Source of the DNA: Rhodococcus sp. HM1
Lineage (GTDB): Bacteria; Actinomycetota; Actinomycetes; Mycobacteriales; Mycobacteriaceae
Reading direction: 5' to 3'
Length of the DNA: 64,000 nucleotides
Assembly: GCF_023218075.1 (NCBI RefSeq)
Contig: NZ_JALPTB010000014.1
Coordinates: 45,509 to 109,508 of the forward strand
Notes under the pieces: model-generated
Told to the model about the DNA's origin: nothing
Databases searched by the model: none
Seen by the model: only the letters and a program-made list of their open reading frames with translations
Translations under genes and position numbers: made by a program
In this document: piece after piece, positions 25,805 to 34,685 of the stretch
Position numbering within the stretch: position 1 is the stretch's first letter
Layout: each line of letters begins with the position of its first letter

Positions 25805-27145
25805 ATGACTGTTGCACAACCGCGCAAGGACAAGGCGAATCGCCTGTCCAGTACCCGGGCCGGCGGCAAGTTGGTCGCGGACTACTGGGAGAACATTTTC
25901 ACCGCGAAGGAGCGCGGAAAGCACGTCGTCTGGTACAACGGCGCCGCGTTGAACCCGCTCTTCCAGGCGGCCGGCCTCGAATGGTGTCATGGTGAGGCAT
26001 TTGCCGCACGACTGGCCGCTCAGCATCTCGAGGGTCCGGCCCAGGCCGCCGGGGCCGAGTACGGCTACATCAACGAGCTGTGCTCGTACGCCCGCACGCA
26101 CCTCGGATGCGCCGTCCTGACGCACCAGAACAGCGATCGGAGCGAGACCGGCGTCGTGGGCCTGACCGACCAGCAGGAGCTCGCCGGTAAGTTGCCGGCC
26201 CCGGACTTCTTCGTCAACGGGTATGCCGGCTGCAGCACCGGACAGCAGTGGGACGCCATGACGTACCGCGTGTTCGATCGCGCTTTGCCCCTGTTCAACG
26301 TCTCAATTCCGATGTTGTGGGGCAACAAGCCCGACGCGGGATACATGCGGGGCGAGGAGTGGATCGAGGTCGGCAAGTACGTCGAGGGCCAGCTCCGGGA
26401 ACTGATCGACTTCCTGGAATACCAGACCGGCCGGCCGTTCGACTGGGATGCGCTCAGCGAAAGCATGTCGTACATCAAGCGGGCTTCGGAGTTGCGCCTT
26501 GAAGGTATGGAACTGTGCCGGCAGGCACCGACCCCCGCGACCTACTGGGACTGGGTGGCGAGCATCGCGCCGATCAACTTCCTCCCCGGAAATCAGGATC
26601 TCGTGGACTACTTCGCCGGGGTGAAAGCCGAGATCGAACAGCGGATCACCGACGGTGTCAGCGCCGTGGAGAACGAGCGCTATCGGGTCTACTTCGACGG
26701 GATCATGAACTGGAACAAACTCGGATTCCTGACCAGGAAGTTCGCCGAGTACGACGTGGCCGTGGTGGCCGGCCGGTACACCCACGAATCCTTCTGGCAG
26801 GAACCGCAGCTCATCGACGTCGACAACCCGCTGCTCGGTATGGCACAGCACTACCTGCTCTGCCCTCTGAACCACGGGCTGAAGAACCTGCGGGAGCTGT
26901 TGCTACGTCGTCTCGACGAATACGCGATCGACGGCATCGCCTTCCACTCCACCCGAACCTGCCGGGCGATGACCAACCCCCAGTCCATGCTCGCCCGGGC
27001 TGCCGAGACCGAGCGCGGAGTCAAGTCGTTCTTCTTCGAGGGGGACGTTGCCGACGCATCGTTCTACAACGACGAGTTGTTCGACAGTCGCCTCGAAGCG
27101 ATGCTCGAAGCGATCGACGTGCAGCGGATGAGGTCCGCGGTCTAG
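25805..27145 (+). CDS. 2-hydroxyacyl-CoA dehydratase/benzoyl-CoA reductase BcrB/HgdA-like subunit
   Basis: A 446-residue partner subunit. Family signs are KHVVWYNGAALNPLF near the start, ELCSYARTHLGC (Cys93, Cys102), NGYAGCSTGQQW (Cys143), LGFLTRKFAEYDVAVVAG and the late FHSTRTCRAM (Cys386). The length equals that of BzdO/BcrB-type subunits (about 440) more than dehydratase alpha subunits. GAGGGAGA lies upstream of the ATG. With the 24602 product it would make the Fe-S heterodimer that reduces or dehydrates a CoA ester. Such proteins are normally found in anaerobes, so their presence beside aerobic-type FadE genes is unusual. Confidence 0.85.
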   Translation: MTVAQPRKDKANRLSSTRAGGKLVADYWENIFTAKERGKHVVWYNGAALNPLFQAAGLEWCHGEAFAARLAAQHLEGPAQAAGAEYGYINELCSYARTHLGCAVLTHQNSDRSETGVVGLTDQQELAGKLPAPDFFVNGYAGCSTGQQWDAMTYRVFDRALPLFNVSIPMLWGNKPDAGYMRGEEWIEVGKYVEGQLRELIDFLEYQTGRPFDWDALSESMSYIKRASELRLEGMELCRQAPTPATYWDWVASIAPINFLPGNQDLVDYFAGVKAEIEQRITDGVSAVENERYRVYFDGIMNWNKLGFLTRKFAEYDVAVVAGRYTHESFWQEPQLIDVDNPLLGMAQHYLLCPLNHGLKNLRELLLRRLDEYAIDGIAFHSTRTCRAMTNPQSMLARAAETERGVKSFFFEGDVADASFYNDELFDSRLEAMLEAIDVQRMRSAV

Positions 27146-27176
27146 CGCGACGCCCTACCGGGAAGAGGCGAGTGTG

Positions 27177-28130
27177 ATGAGTACCGACAAATGGTTCGTC
27201 ATGGGCGTCGATCTGGGATCGACGACCGCGAAGGCTGCCGTCGTCGATCAGGACGGGGCGTTGTGCGGGACGGATGTCGTGCAGATGGGCGCTGTGAGCC
27301 GCGAAGCTGTCGCCCGCGCGATCGAGGGTGCCTCGATCGCGGCGGGAGTGCCACGCGAGGCCATTCGGCGGACGGTGAGCACCGGGTACGGCCGCCGATT
27401 GGTGCCGGGCGCCGACCGCACCTTCACCGAGATCACCTGTCATGCGCGCGGCGCAGCGGCACTGCGTCCGGGGGTTCGGCTCGTCATCGACATCGGCGGC
27501 CAGGACAGCAAGGCGATCATCGTCGACGACGACGGACTGGTGGAACGTTTCGCCATGAACGACCGCTGTGCGAGCGGAACGGGCCGATTCTTCGATGTGC
27601 TGGCCCGCGCGCTCGAGGTCGACATCGACGCGGTGGGCGACCTTGCGCTCACCGGTGCCGACGGCCTCGAGGTCAGCAGTATGTGTGCCACGTTCGCCGA
27701 AACCGAAGTGATTTCTCTGCTCGCGCAAGGGCAGGACAAGGCCGACATCGCCGCTTCTGTGCACCGCGCGGTCGCGGCGCGCACCCTCGCGTTGGTCGCT
27801 CAGGTCGGTAGGGCGACACCGGCGGTGATGACCGGCGGTGTCGCCAAGAACCCGGCAGCGATCCGTTGTGTATCAGAGGCATTGAGACACCCGATCGAGG
27901 TGCTCGACCAGCCGCAGATCGCCGGTGCCTACGGCGCGGGGTTGCTCGCACGCGACGAATATCGCGGCGCCCGAACGGCTCCGACCGCGCGCGATGCTGC
28001 GACGGAGACGAAGATGGCATCGAGCAGTCCGGGCGGTCGGCGGCACTGTGCGAGTTGCGACGGTGTCCTGGACGGTAATCATGTGCACGCCGGGGGACCG
28101 GTGATGCTCGATCTGCAGAGGAACGATTGA
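27177..28130 (+). CDS. BadF/BcrA/HgdC-type ATPase (electron activator of the Fe-S heterodimer)
   Basis: A 317-residue ASKHA-fold ATPase. Visible are GVDLGSTTAKAAVV (phosphate loop 1), STGYGRRL, EITCHARGA, IDIGGQDSKAI (phosphate loop 2), MNDRCASGTGRFFDV with Cys131, SSMCATFAETEV with Cys170, and a C-terminal GGVAKNP adenosine motif. The two Cys bridge one [4Fe-4S] cluster between two subunits in known activators. Only one ATPase gene is present, as in HgdC-type homodimers; classical BcrAD uses two. A tail of about 50 residues with HCASCDG (CxxC) follows the usual end, which is not typical. An overlapping GTG at 27174 is an alternative start. Confidence 0.88.
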   Translation: MSTDKWFVMGVDLGSTTAKAAVVDQDGALCGTDVVQMGAVSREAVARAIEGASIAAGVPREAIRRTVSTGYGRRLVPGADRTFTEITCHARGAAALRPGVRLVIDIGGQDSKAIIVDDDGLVERFAMNDRCASGTGRFFDVLARALEVDIDAVGDLALTGADGLEVSSMCATFAETEVISLLAQGQDKADIAASVHRAVAARTLALVAQVGRATPAVMTGGVAKNPAAIRCVSEALRHPIEVLDQPQIAGAYGAGLLARDEYRGARTAPTARDAATETKMASSSPGGRRHCASCDGVLDGNHVHAGGPVMLDLQRND

Positions 28131-28132
28131 CG

Positions 28133-28930
28133 ATGAACGAACCGAGTGATTTCCGGGTACCGGTTCCGGCCGAGTCGACGATCTACATCGTCGGGGGAAC
28201 AAGTGGCGTCGGGCTCGAGGTGGCCCGCCGATTCGTGCGCGCGGGTGCTCAGCGGATCGGTCTGATCGGACGCAATGTCGAACGCGGAGAGAAAGCAGCA
28301 CAGCACATTCGAACGCTCGCGCCCGGTGTGTGGTGTCTGTTCGCCGCGGCCGACGTGAACGTTCCCGGGGAGGCGGTGCGGGTGGCGGCGGAACTCACGG
28401 ATTCACTCGGTGCTGCCGACATCGTCGTCAACAGCACGACGGGTTCGTTCAACCCGCGTCTGTTCCACGAAATGGATCCCGAGGATATCCCGGGAGTCCT
28501 GGTCAACCAGGCTCTCGGCCCCCTCAACATGTGCCGGGCTGTCCTGCCGGCGATGCGACAGCAGCGCGGCGGGGTGATCGTGAACATCGCCTCCGACGCG
28601 GCAAAGCACCCGACGCCCGGTGAGAGCGTGATCGGTGCGGCCATGGCAGCAATCGTCATGTTCACCAAAACACTTGCGATGGAAGCCAAACGGGACGGAA
28701 TCCGGGTCAATGCCGTGACACCGTCTCTCATTCGCGACACCGGCGGTTTCGATCGCGTCATGTCCGAGCCGTTCAGCGCGAAACTGTTCGAGAAGGCGAG
28801 CCGACTCGCGTCGTTGGGGGTGGCGGAGCCGGGTGATGTTGCCGACCTCGTGCTGTTTCTCTGTAGTGCGCAGGCGCGGCGGATCACGGGGCAGGTGGTC
28901 AGTCCGAACGGGGGGATTTCCGCGGGATAG
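28133..28930 (+). CDS. SDR-fold protein lacking the catalytic Tyr and Lys
   Basis: A 265-residue SDR-like protein, last gene of the Fe-S operon, two bases after the ATPase stop with AGAGGA upstream. The cofactor motif VGGTSGVGLEV is kept. NNAG is replaced by NSTTG, and an alignment against the BadH-like SDR places Ile167 at the Tyr and Met171 at the Lys position of Tyr-x3-Lys. Ordinary SDR redox chemistry is therefore unlikely. It may be an enoyl reductase of another type, an isomerase or a structural partner. A paralogue with the same Tyr-to-Ile change lies at 39247-40044. Confidence 0.8.
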   Translation: MNEPSDFRVPVPAESTIYIVGGTSGVGLEVARRFVRAGAQRIGLIGRNVERGEKAAQHIRTLAPGVWCLFAAADVNVPGEAVRVAAELTDSLGAADIVVNSTTGSFNPRLFHEMDPEDIPGVLVNQALGPLNMCRAVLPAMRQQRGGVIVNIASDAAKHPTPGESVIGAAMAAIVMFTKTLAMEAKRDGIRVNAVTPSLIRDTGGFDRVMSEPFSAKLFEKASRLASLGVAEPGDVADLVLFLCSAQARRITGQVVSPNGGISAG

Positions 28931-28942
28931 TGGTTGCAGCGA

Positions 28943-28976
28943 GAAGCCGGTCGAGGTGTGAACCTCGGCCGGCTTC
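28943..28976 (+). terminator. Hairpin terminator of the Fe-S operon
   Basis: GAAGCCGGTCGAGGT pairs with ACCTCGGCCGGCTTC, a 15-base stem with one G-U pair and a GTGA loop, 12 bases after the SDR stop. Confidence 0.78.
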
Positions 28977-29010
28977 AAGTGTTTCGGGATGAAAACGGAG
29001 ATTTCGCCGA

Positions 29011-29025
29011 TCAAAATGTTTGACA
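29011..29025. promoter_or_regulatory. TCAAA-ATG-TTTGA inverted repeat with TTGACA
   Basis: TCAAAATGTTTGA is a perfect inverted repeat overlapping TGTTTGACA, the nine-base word also found at 24490-24498. It lies about 140 bases before the ligase start at 29165. It suggests that this gene and the Fe-S operon share a regulator. Confidence 0.4.
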
Positions 29026-29164
29026 CAATTGTAGCGGAAGTCCCCTGATTGGTACTATATTTGGTGTGACCGCGATTACACTCCAAGGTGTCCGGTCGAG
29101 GACCCCGGGCGGTCCCTGCAGTCTTCCCTTCTTCCATCCCCCCAGCCGAAAGCAGGAGCACATC

Positions 29165-30823
29165 ATGTCGCTAGAGATGTCCTATTGGCCGGCCTCCACA
29201 AGCACGGGCATTCGAGACATCACGTTCAGTGAACTTCTTCGGGAAGGGGTCGCGACCGTCCCCGACCGCGTCGCGCTCGTCGACGGCGTTGCCGACCCGG
29301 CGGACCGGCGGGAATGGACCTACCGCCAGTTGCTCGCCGACACCGAAGCGACCGCCCGCGCATTGCTCACACACTTCCGCCCCGGCGATCGGATCGCGGT
29401 GTGGGCGCCCAACAGTGCCGACTGGGTGATCCTGCACCAGGCGATCGCGATGGCGGGCATGGTGCTGGTCGGCATCAACCCGGCATACCGGGCCCACGAG
29501 CTCGAGTACATCCTGCGGCAATCCAAGGCTGCCGGTCTCTTCTACCGCGAGTCCTACCGCGGCGCGGACCTGTCCGCGATTCTGGACGAGGTCCGGCCGA
29601 CCCTGCCCGGACTGCACACAGTGGTATCGGGCAGCGAATGGGCCGAATTCGTGCGCACCGGCGATCCGACCACGCAGTTCCCGGCTGTCTTGCCCACGGA
29701 CGCGGTGCAACTGCAGTACACCTCGGGCACCACCGGATTCCCGAAAGGCGCACTGCTGCACCACAAAGGCCTTGCCAACGAAGCCGCGTTCGTGTTCGAA
29801 CGGGCCGGCCGGACAGACCCGCTGATCTGCGTCAACGCCATGCCGATGTACCACATCGGAGGTGGTGGCGTCACAGAACTCGGCACGTTCGCCGCCCACG
29901 GAACCTACGTGATCCTGCCGGCCTTCGAGCCGGCCTTGATGCTCGAGATGATCGAGACCTATCGCGGCACGCACTCGTTGATGGTGCCCACGATGCTCAT
30001 CGCCCTGCTCGACCATCCGGACCGGCACACCCGCGACCTGTCGAGCATCCACACCGTCATGTCCGGCGCCGCGGCAGTACCCGAGGCGCTTGTCGACCGA
30101 GTCACCCGCGACCTGGACTGTCACTTCACCATCTTGTTCGGCCAGAGCGAGATGCACGGGGTGATCAGCCAGACGCGGATCACGGACACCGTCGTGGACC
30201 AGGCAACGACGGTGGGGCAGCCGCTGCCGGAACTCGAGGTCAAGATCGTCGACCCGGTCTCCGGCGAAATCGTTCCTGTCGGTGAGCAGGGCGAGGTGTG
30301 CTGCCGCGGCTACCAGGTGATGCTCGGATACTCGGACATGCCCGACGAAACCGCCGCGACCGTCGATGCGGACGGATGGCTGCGCATGGGCGATCTGGGT
30401 GTGATGGACAGCCGGGGCTTCCTCAAGATCACCGGTCGCCTCAAGGAGATGATCATCCGGGGCGGTCTCAACATCTATCCCCGGGAGATCGAGGAACTCC
30501 TCTACCGGCACCCCGCCGTCGCGGAGGTCGCGGTCATCGGTGTGCCGGACGAGAAATGGGGCGAACAGATCGGCGCCGTGGTGCGGATGAAGGACCCGGA
30601 CTCGTTCCCCACCGCGGCGGAGCTGAAATCCTGGCTCCGCGAGCGACTCGCCGCCCACAAGACACCCGCTCTGTGGTACTTCACCCGGTCCCTTCCCATG
30701 ACCCCGTCCGGCAAGATCCAGAAGTTCCGCGTGCAAGAACAGATCGCCGACGGAACGCTGACCGCGGCACCGATGAACGACAGCGCCCCGGCCGAGCAGT
30801 CCTCGGCGGATCTGGTCTCGTGA
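29165..30823 (+). CDS. AMP-forming acyl-CoA synthetase (FadD type)
   Basis: A 552-residue ANL ligase. The ATG at 29165 follows AGGAG; earlier in-frame codons have no site. It has QYTSGTTGFPKGALLHH at about residue 182, GQSEMHGVIS, MGDLGVMD and GRLKEMIIRGGLNIYPREIE, and the C-terminal Lys motif TPSGKIQK. The overall sequence is like medium/long-chain FadD enzymes. It is the first gene after the Fe-S operon and is followed by a dehydrogenase with a 55-base gap, so it probably activates the acid that feeds the Fe-S enzyme or its product. Confidence 0.88.
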   Translation: MSLEMSYWPASTSTGIRDITFSELLREGVATVPDRVALVDGVADPADRREWTYRQLLADTEATARALLTHFRPGDRIAVWAPNSADWVILHQAIAMAGMVLVGINPAYRAHELEYILRQSKAAGLFYRESYRGADLSAILDEVRPTLPGLHTVVSGSEWAEFVRTGDPTTQFPAVLPTDAVQLQYTSGTTGFPKGALLHHKGLANEAAFVFERAGRTDPLICVNAMPMYHIGGGGVTELGTFAAHGTYVILPAFEPALMLEMIETYRGTHSLMVPTMLIALLDHPDRHTRDLSSIHTVMSGAAAVPEALVDRVTRDLDCHFTILFGQSEMHGVISQTRITDTVVDQATTVGQPLPELEVKIVDPVSGEIVPVGEQGEVCCRGYQVMLGYSDMPDETAATVDADGWLRMGDLGVMDSRGFLKITGRLKEMIIRGGLNIYPREIEELLYRHPAVAEVAVIGVPDEKWGEQIGAVVRMKDPDSFPTAAELKSWLRERLAAHKTPALWYFTRSLPMTPSGKIQKFRVQEQIADGTLTAAPMNDSAPAEQSSADLVS

Positions 30824-30878
30824 CGACGCCTCCATCGCAGCGGATGACCGAACCGGTAACCGACAAAGGGGTGACCCG

Positions 30879-32102
30879 TTGACACAGCTGCTGAACGCCG
30901 ATTCACACGGAATCCGTGATGCGGTGCGGGCCTACGCAACGAAACGCCTGGCGCCCGGGTATCTCCAGCGCGCGAAGTCCTCCACGTTCCCGTGGGATCT
31001 GCATCGTGAGATCGCCGATCTGGGGATCTACGGCCTTCTCGCAGGAGAGGAGTACAACCCCCTCGAGCGGGAGGACTTCGCTGCGGCCGGCGTCGCCGTC
31101 GAGGAACTCGCCTACGCGGACTTCAACGTCGCCAACATGACGATTCCTGTCATGCTGATGAGCACGCTGATCCGGCACCACGCATCCGATGTCGTCGTCG
31201 AGAGGTGGCTGCCGCGCCTCGTTGCGGGCGAAACCTACGTCGCATTCGGCTTGACGGAACCCGAGACCGGATCCGACGCCGCCAATATCAAGACCGTCGC
31301 GCGAGCTACCGCAAACGGATACATCATTTCCGGCGAGAAGACATCGGTGACCATGCTTGCCGAGGCGGAAGCGATCATCCTTGCCGCACGGACGATCCGG
31401 GACGGCAAGGACGTCGGCGTGTCGACGTTCCTGGTGCCGCTCGACGCACGCGGCATTGCCACATCGGCGGTTCCGGATACAGGATGGGGCATCCTCGGTC
31501 GCGGGGTGCTGCATCTGGATGGTGTGGAGGTGCCGCCGGAGAACCTGATCGGTCTCGAAGGGCGTGCCTTCTCCCGCGTGCTGAACGGGTTCGACTTCAC
31601 GCGGCCGCTGCTCGCGCTGACCGGACTCGGCGCGGCCCGGGCGTCCCTCGACGAGACAGCCGAGTACGTGCGCCGGCGCACGGCGTTCGGTGAGCCATTG
31701 GCGAAGTTCGAGGGGGTGTCGTTTCCCATTGCCGAACACCTCACCAAGGTCGAGGCGGCCCGGTTGATCTGCTACGCGGCGCTCGAGAAGCGCACCCTCG
31801 GCCTGCCGCACACCAGCGATGCGGCGATGGCGAAGTGGTACGGCCCGCTCGTGGCGAGCGCAGCGGTCAAGGAATGCCTCCTCCTGCACGGCAACTACGG
31901 CTACTCGACGGAACTTCCGTTCGAGCAACGCCTGCGTGACGTGATGTCCGTCGAGATCGCCGACGGTACGGCACAGATCCAGAAGATCATCATCATGCGA
32001 GAAAAGTATGGGACCGACTTCGTTCCCTACGAGAGACGCGGCGCCGACGCGGTCTCCCCGGGGCAGAGGGGACCGGCTCATCCCGTGTCCGCTGTACCGT
32101 GA
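30879..32102 (+). CDS. Acyl-CoA dehydrogenase (alicyclic acyl-CoA type candidate)
   Basis: A 407-residue dehydrogenase. A TTG at 30879 is chosen because AAAGGGG lies seven bases before it and no ATG or GTG in frame fits. Motifs: FGLTEPETGSDAANIKT, the flavin Arg region RRRTAFGEPLAKFEGVSF, LHGNYGYSTELPFEQRLRD and the end loop ADGTAQIQKIII, where the common Glu is Ala or Gln. The last 25 residues extend past the usual end. It resembles the dehydrogenase at 40070 in the N-terminal LAPGYLQRAKSSTFPW region. A cyclohexanecarboxyl-CoA dehydrogenase role is possible given the context. Confidence 0.85.
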   Translation: MTQLLNADSHGIRDAVRAYATKRLAPGYLQRAKSSTFPWDLHREIADLGIYGLLAGEEYNPLEREDFAAAGVAVEELAYADFNVANMTIPVMLMSTLIRHHASDVVVERWLPRLVAGETYVAFGLTEPETGSDAANIKTVARATANGYIISGEKTSVTMLAEAEAIILAARTIRDGKDVGVSTFLVPLDARGIATSAVPDTGWGILGRGVLHLDGVEVPPENLIGLEGRAFSRVLNGFDFTRPLLALTGLGAARASLDETAEYVRRRTAFGEPLAKFEGVSFPIAEHLTKVEAARLICYAALEKRTLGLPHTSDAAMAKWYGPLVASAAVKECLLLHGNYGYSTELPFEQRLRDVMSVEIADGTAQIQKIIIMREKYGTDFVPYERRGADAVSPGQRGPAHPVSAVP

Positions 32103-32194
32103 AATTCGTCGGGTTTCGCTCACCTGCCGACAGGGATACGGCCGGTCTTGCCGATCTCACGGTGCTGATGTGACGTCGTTCCGGAACACGTTGC

Positions 32195-32246
32195 GGCCCT
32201 GTGCTGTCCCTGCACCGACCGATCGGCGCAGGGACAGCACAGGGCC
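32195..32246. terminator. Perfect 19-base-pair hairpin terminator
   Basis: GGCCCTGTGCTGTCCCTGC (32195-32213) is exactly complementary to GCAGGGACAGCACAGGGCC (32228-32246). It lies between the convergent dehydrogenase and CrtC-like genes and probably serves both. Confidence 0.85.
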
Positions 32247-32253
32247 CGGTCCG

Positions 32254-33267
32254 TCACACCGAGGAAGGGCGGTAGGCGTAGGACGCCGAACGCGACAGGG
32301 CGAACTCAAAAATGCCGTATCCGGTCTGTCCGTTCCACTCGAACGTGCAGCATCGGTCCGTCAGGGCGGAGTCGAGAGTCGTCGGACCCACCGTCCCGTC
32401 GAGGGGATAGACATCGAACTCTTCGAAGTCGCGACCACGAACCTGTCCGTGGTGTCCGCCGTAACCGCCACCTGCCATGTATCCACCGCCTGCCGAGGCA
32501 TCGGCATCGACACGGTAGGTCGCGCCGGTGGCGGTCACGATCTCCACTGTGCCGTGGAGAAGGTCGTTACCTGTCGTGAATGCCAGGCTGTGCCGGACGT
32601 CCGTGATGTCGTCGAGTCGCCCGTCGTCGTGCATGACGGCGCCTTCCAGCAGGATCCGTCCGCCGTGCCGGTCCTCGACGAGGAGGAATCCGAATGTGCG
32701 GTCAGGGAACTGGGCCTGATACCAGATGTGCAGGCCCTGGCCTCCGGACATGGTACGTACTCCGCGGGAACGGTCCCGCAGCCCGTACCAACCGGTGACA
32801 TCGGTTGTGGTGCCGTCCAGCGTGAGCGTGCCCTGGTAGCGACCGGGCTGGAAGAGATGGTCGAACGAGGTGAGGTTTCCGTCGGTGTTCGTCACGTCCA
32901 CGGATCCGAGCCAGTAGGGCGCCCGGGCGTGCCAGAGAAGGTCGAGTTCGAGTCCGGTTTTGTTCTCGTCGAGTCGGATTCGCCACGTGGTGTTGTCCTC
33001 GACGGTTTCCCATCGCAGAGGCCCGACGGAAGCTTTGTCGGTTGCGTCGTGTTCGGTGGAGACGCGGAGGTTGCGCTGCTCGGTTGCAGTGGTCAGCACG
33101 ACGAAGCCGTCCACGACGTTCCGCGGCGGATAGACCCCGGCGCCGAGGATTACCGAGGGCGCGGTGCCGTCGTCCGGATGGAGGTTGAACATGAACCGGT
33201 CGAAGAACTTCTCCGGCATCTCCGAGGTGGACTGCGTTATCAGGGCGTCGTGGAATCCGTCGGTCAT
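32254..33267 (-). CDS. CrtC/hydroxyneurosporene-synthase-like beta-barrel protein (DUF7064/DUF7065 type)
   Basis: A 337-residue protein without signal peptide or membrane segment. The central GWYGLRDRSRGVRTM motif and repeated strand patterns (GLELDLLWHARAPYWLG, LHIWYQAQFPDRTFGFLLV) mark the family whose distant relatives hydrate isoprenoids. A Gly/His-rich loop, YMAGGGYGGHHGQ, is near residue 250. No reaction is known to me. It follows the MFS gene by 27 bases with AGGAG upstream. A second member at 55735 also follows an MFS gene, so a role in handling the imported compound is a fair inference. Confidence 0.6.
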   Translation of the reverse strand: MTDGFHDALITQSTSEMPEKFFDRFMFNLHPDDGTAPSVILGAGVYPPRNVVDGFVVLTTATEQRNLRVSTEHDATDKASVGPLRWETVEDNTTWRIRLDENKTGLELDLLWHARAPYWLGSVDVTNTDGNLTSFDHLFQPGRYQGTLTLDGTTTDVTGWYGLRDRSRGVRTMSGGQGLHIWYQAQFPDRTFGFLLVEDRHGGRILLEGAVMHDDGRLDDITDVRHSLAFTTGNDLLHGTVEIVTATGATYRVDADASAGGGYMAGGGYGGHHGQVRGRDFEEFDVYPLDGTVGPTTLDSALTDRCCTFEWNGQTGYGIFEFALSRSASYAYRPSSV

Positions 33268-33294
33268 CTCTGCTCCTTTTTGGTCGATGGGGTA

Positions 33295-34596
33295 TCAGTG
33301 CGAAACTGGCGACGTTGTGGTCTCCCGGGCCGCTTCGGCAGCATCGACCTCTTTGTGGTTCAGGGTAAAGCGGTAGGAGCCCATCATCAGCAGGCAGGCG
33401 ATGCCGATGCCGACCAGCACGATGATCGGGAGTGCCCCGGCGCGGTAGGACCCCGTGGCGCTGTATATCTGTCCGAGCAGGAAGATTCCGAAGGCTGCGC
33501 CTTGGGCGTAGAGGAAGTAGATGAATCCCAGCACCCGACCGTACGAATGCTTGGGGAAGTACCGGCTCACCATGTAGGCGGCGAGGTCGCCCTCGGATCC
33601 CAGCCCCAGGCCGATCAGTGCAGAGCCCATGACAAGCAGTCCTACCTCCGACGAGGTGATCATGAGGAAGACGCCGATCGCGCACAGTGCGAAGATGATC
33701 GAGCCGAGCAGGGGCGCGTAGAAGCGGTCGAGCAGGTAGCCGACGAGCAGGCGAGCGAACATCGAGGACAGGCTGAGAACGGACAGGACGGACACGGCGG
33801 TGGTCTGGCTGATGCCCTTGTCGGTGGTCATCGGTACCACCTGCGACATCAGGCCGAAGGTGGCCGAGGACACCAGGAAGATGGCGACGGAGAGCAACCA
33901 GAACTGTCGGTATTTCCGGGCCACGGTGAGGAGAGATTCTCCGGCAACCCGGCCTTGCAGACGTGCAGCCTCGCGTTCGGCGTCGTGTTCGGCCGGCATC
34001 CGGGTGACGAATGCATAGACCGAAGTCGGAATGATCGTGCACACCGCGCCGATGACGAGGAAGGCCACGCGCCAGCTGCCCATGCTCAGTACCCAGTTGG
34101 CGAGGTACGGCATCAATACCCCGCAGGCACCGAGACCGGCCATGAGGATGCCCAGCGCCATGCCGCGACGGTCCTGGAACCAAGCGCTCACCACGGTGGA
34201 GTGCGCTACCGGGTTTACCGCGCCGGCGCCGGCGCCGATCACGATGCAGAGCGCGAAGAAGAACATTTCGTTGTTCGGCAGCGCGGCCATCAACATGAGG
34301 CCGATTCCGAAAGTCAGGGCCATCGGCACCGAAGGCACTTTGGGGCCGTAGCGGTCGATGAGGAAGCCCAGGATGACGATGCTGACACCGACCATCATCG
34401 TCTCGATGGAGAGACCGTTGGCGATGATGCTGCGGTCCCAGCCGAACTCCTCGGTCATGGGCTTGCCGAGGATGTTGAACAGGACGTTGACCGTGCTGGT
34501 GCCGAACAGCAGTGTGAGAAAGCCGGTGGCGACATACCACCAGCGGTTCAGGTGCCGTGTGGGCGCCTGCAACCCAGTCGTGCCGACTGTGCTCAT
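33295..34596 (-). CDS. MFS transporter (monocarboxylate/OFA-like)
   Basis: A 433-residue membrane protein with about twelve hydrophobic segments and a central cytoplasmic loop around EHDAEREAARLQGR. The first loop carries the MFS signature in GFLIDRYGPKVPS. The sequence pattern (WWYVATGFLTLLFGTSTVN, AHSTVVSAWFQDRRGMALGI) is that of oxalate/formate- and monocarboxylate-type carriers. It probably imports a carboxylic acid substrate by proton symport. AGGAG lies before the ATG at 34596. Two TGGACnG-type sites sit about 90 bases upstream (34686-34713). Confidence 0.88.
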   Translation of the reverse strand: MSTVGTTGLQAPTRHLNRWWYVATGFLTLLFGTSTVNVLFNILGKPMTEEFGWDRSIIANGLSIETMMVGVSIVILGFLIDRYGPKVPSVPMALTFGIGLMLMAALPNNEMFFFALCIVIGAGAGAVNPVAHSTVVSAWFQDRRGMALGILMAGLGACGVLMPYLANWVLSMGSWRVAFLVIGAVCTIIPTSVYAFVTRMPAEHDAEREAARLQGRVAGESLLTVARKYRQFWLLSVAIFLVSSATFGLMSQVVPMTTDKGISQTTAVSVLSVLSLSSMFARLLVGYLLDRFYAPLLGSIIFALCAIGVFLMITSSEVGLLVMGSALIGLGLGSEGDLAAYMVSRYFPKHSYGRVLGFIYFLYAQGAAFGIFLLGQIYSATGSYRAGALPIIVLVGIGIACLLMMGSYRFTLNHKEVDAAEAARETTTSPVSH

Positions 34597-34685
34597 GGAA
34601 GCTCCTGTCGATTGCTTTCGATGGTTGGCGGCGATGCCACCAGCGGGCCCCGCGGGAAGTGGTCCCCGTCACACATGCCACCATA

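Noticed and set aside
24602..27145. Naming the two Fe-S subunits as a true benzoyl-CoA reductase
   Set aside because: The Cys pattern is shared with 2-hydroxyacyl-CoA dehydratases, only one ATPase gene is present, and no dienoyl-CoA hydratase, hydroxyacyl dehydrogenase or 6-oxo hydrolase set of the classic pathway is recognisable.
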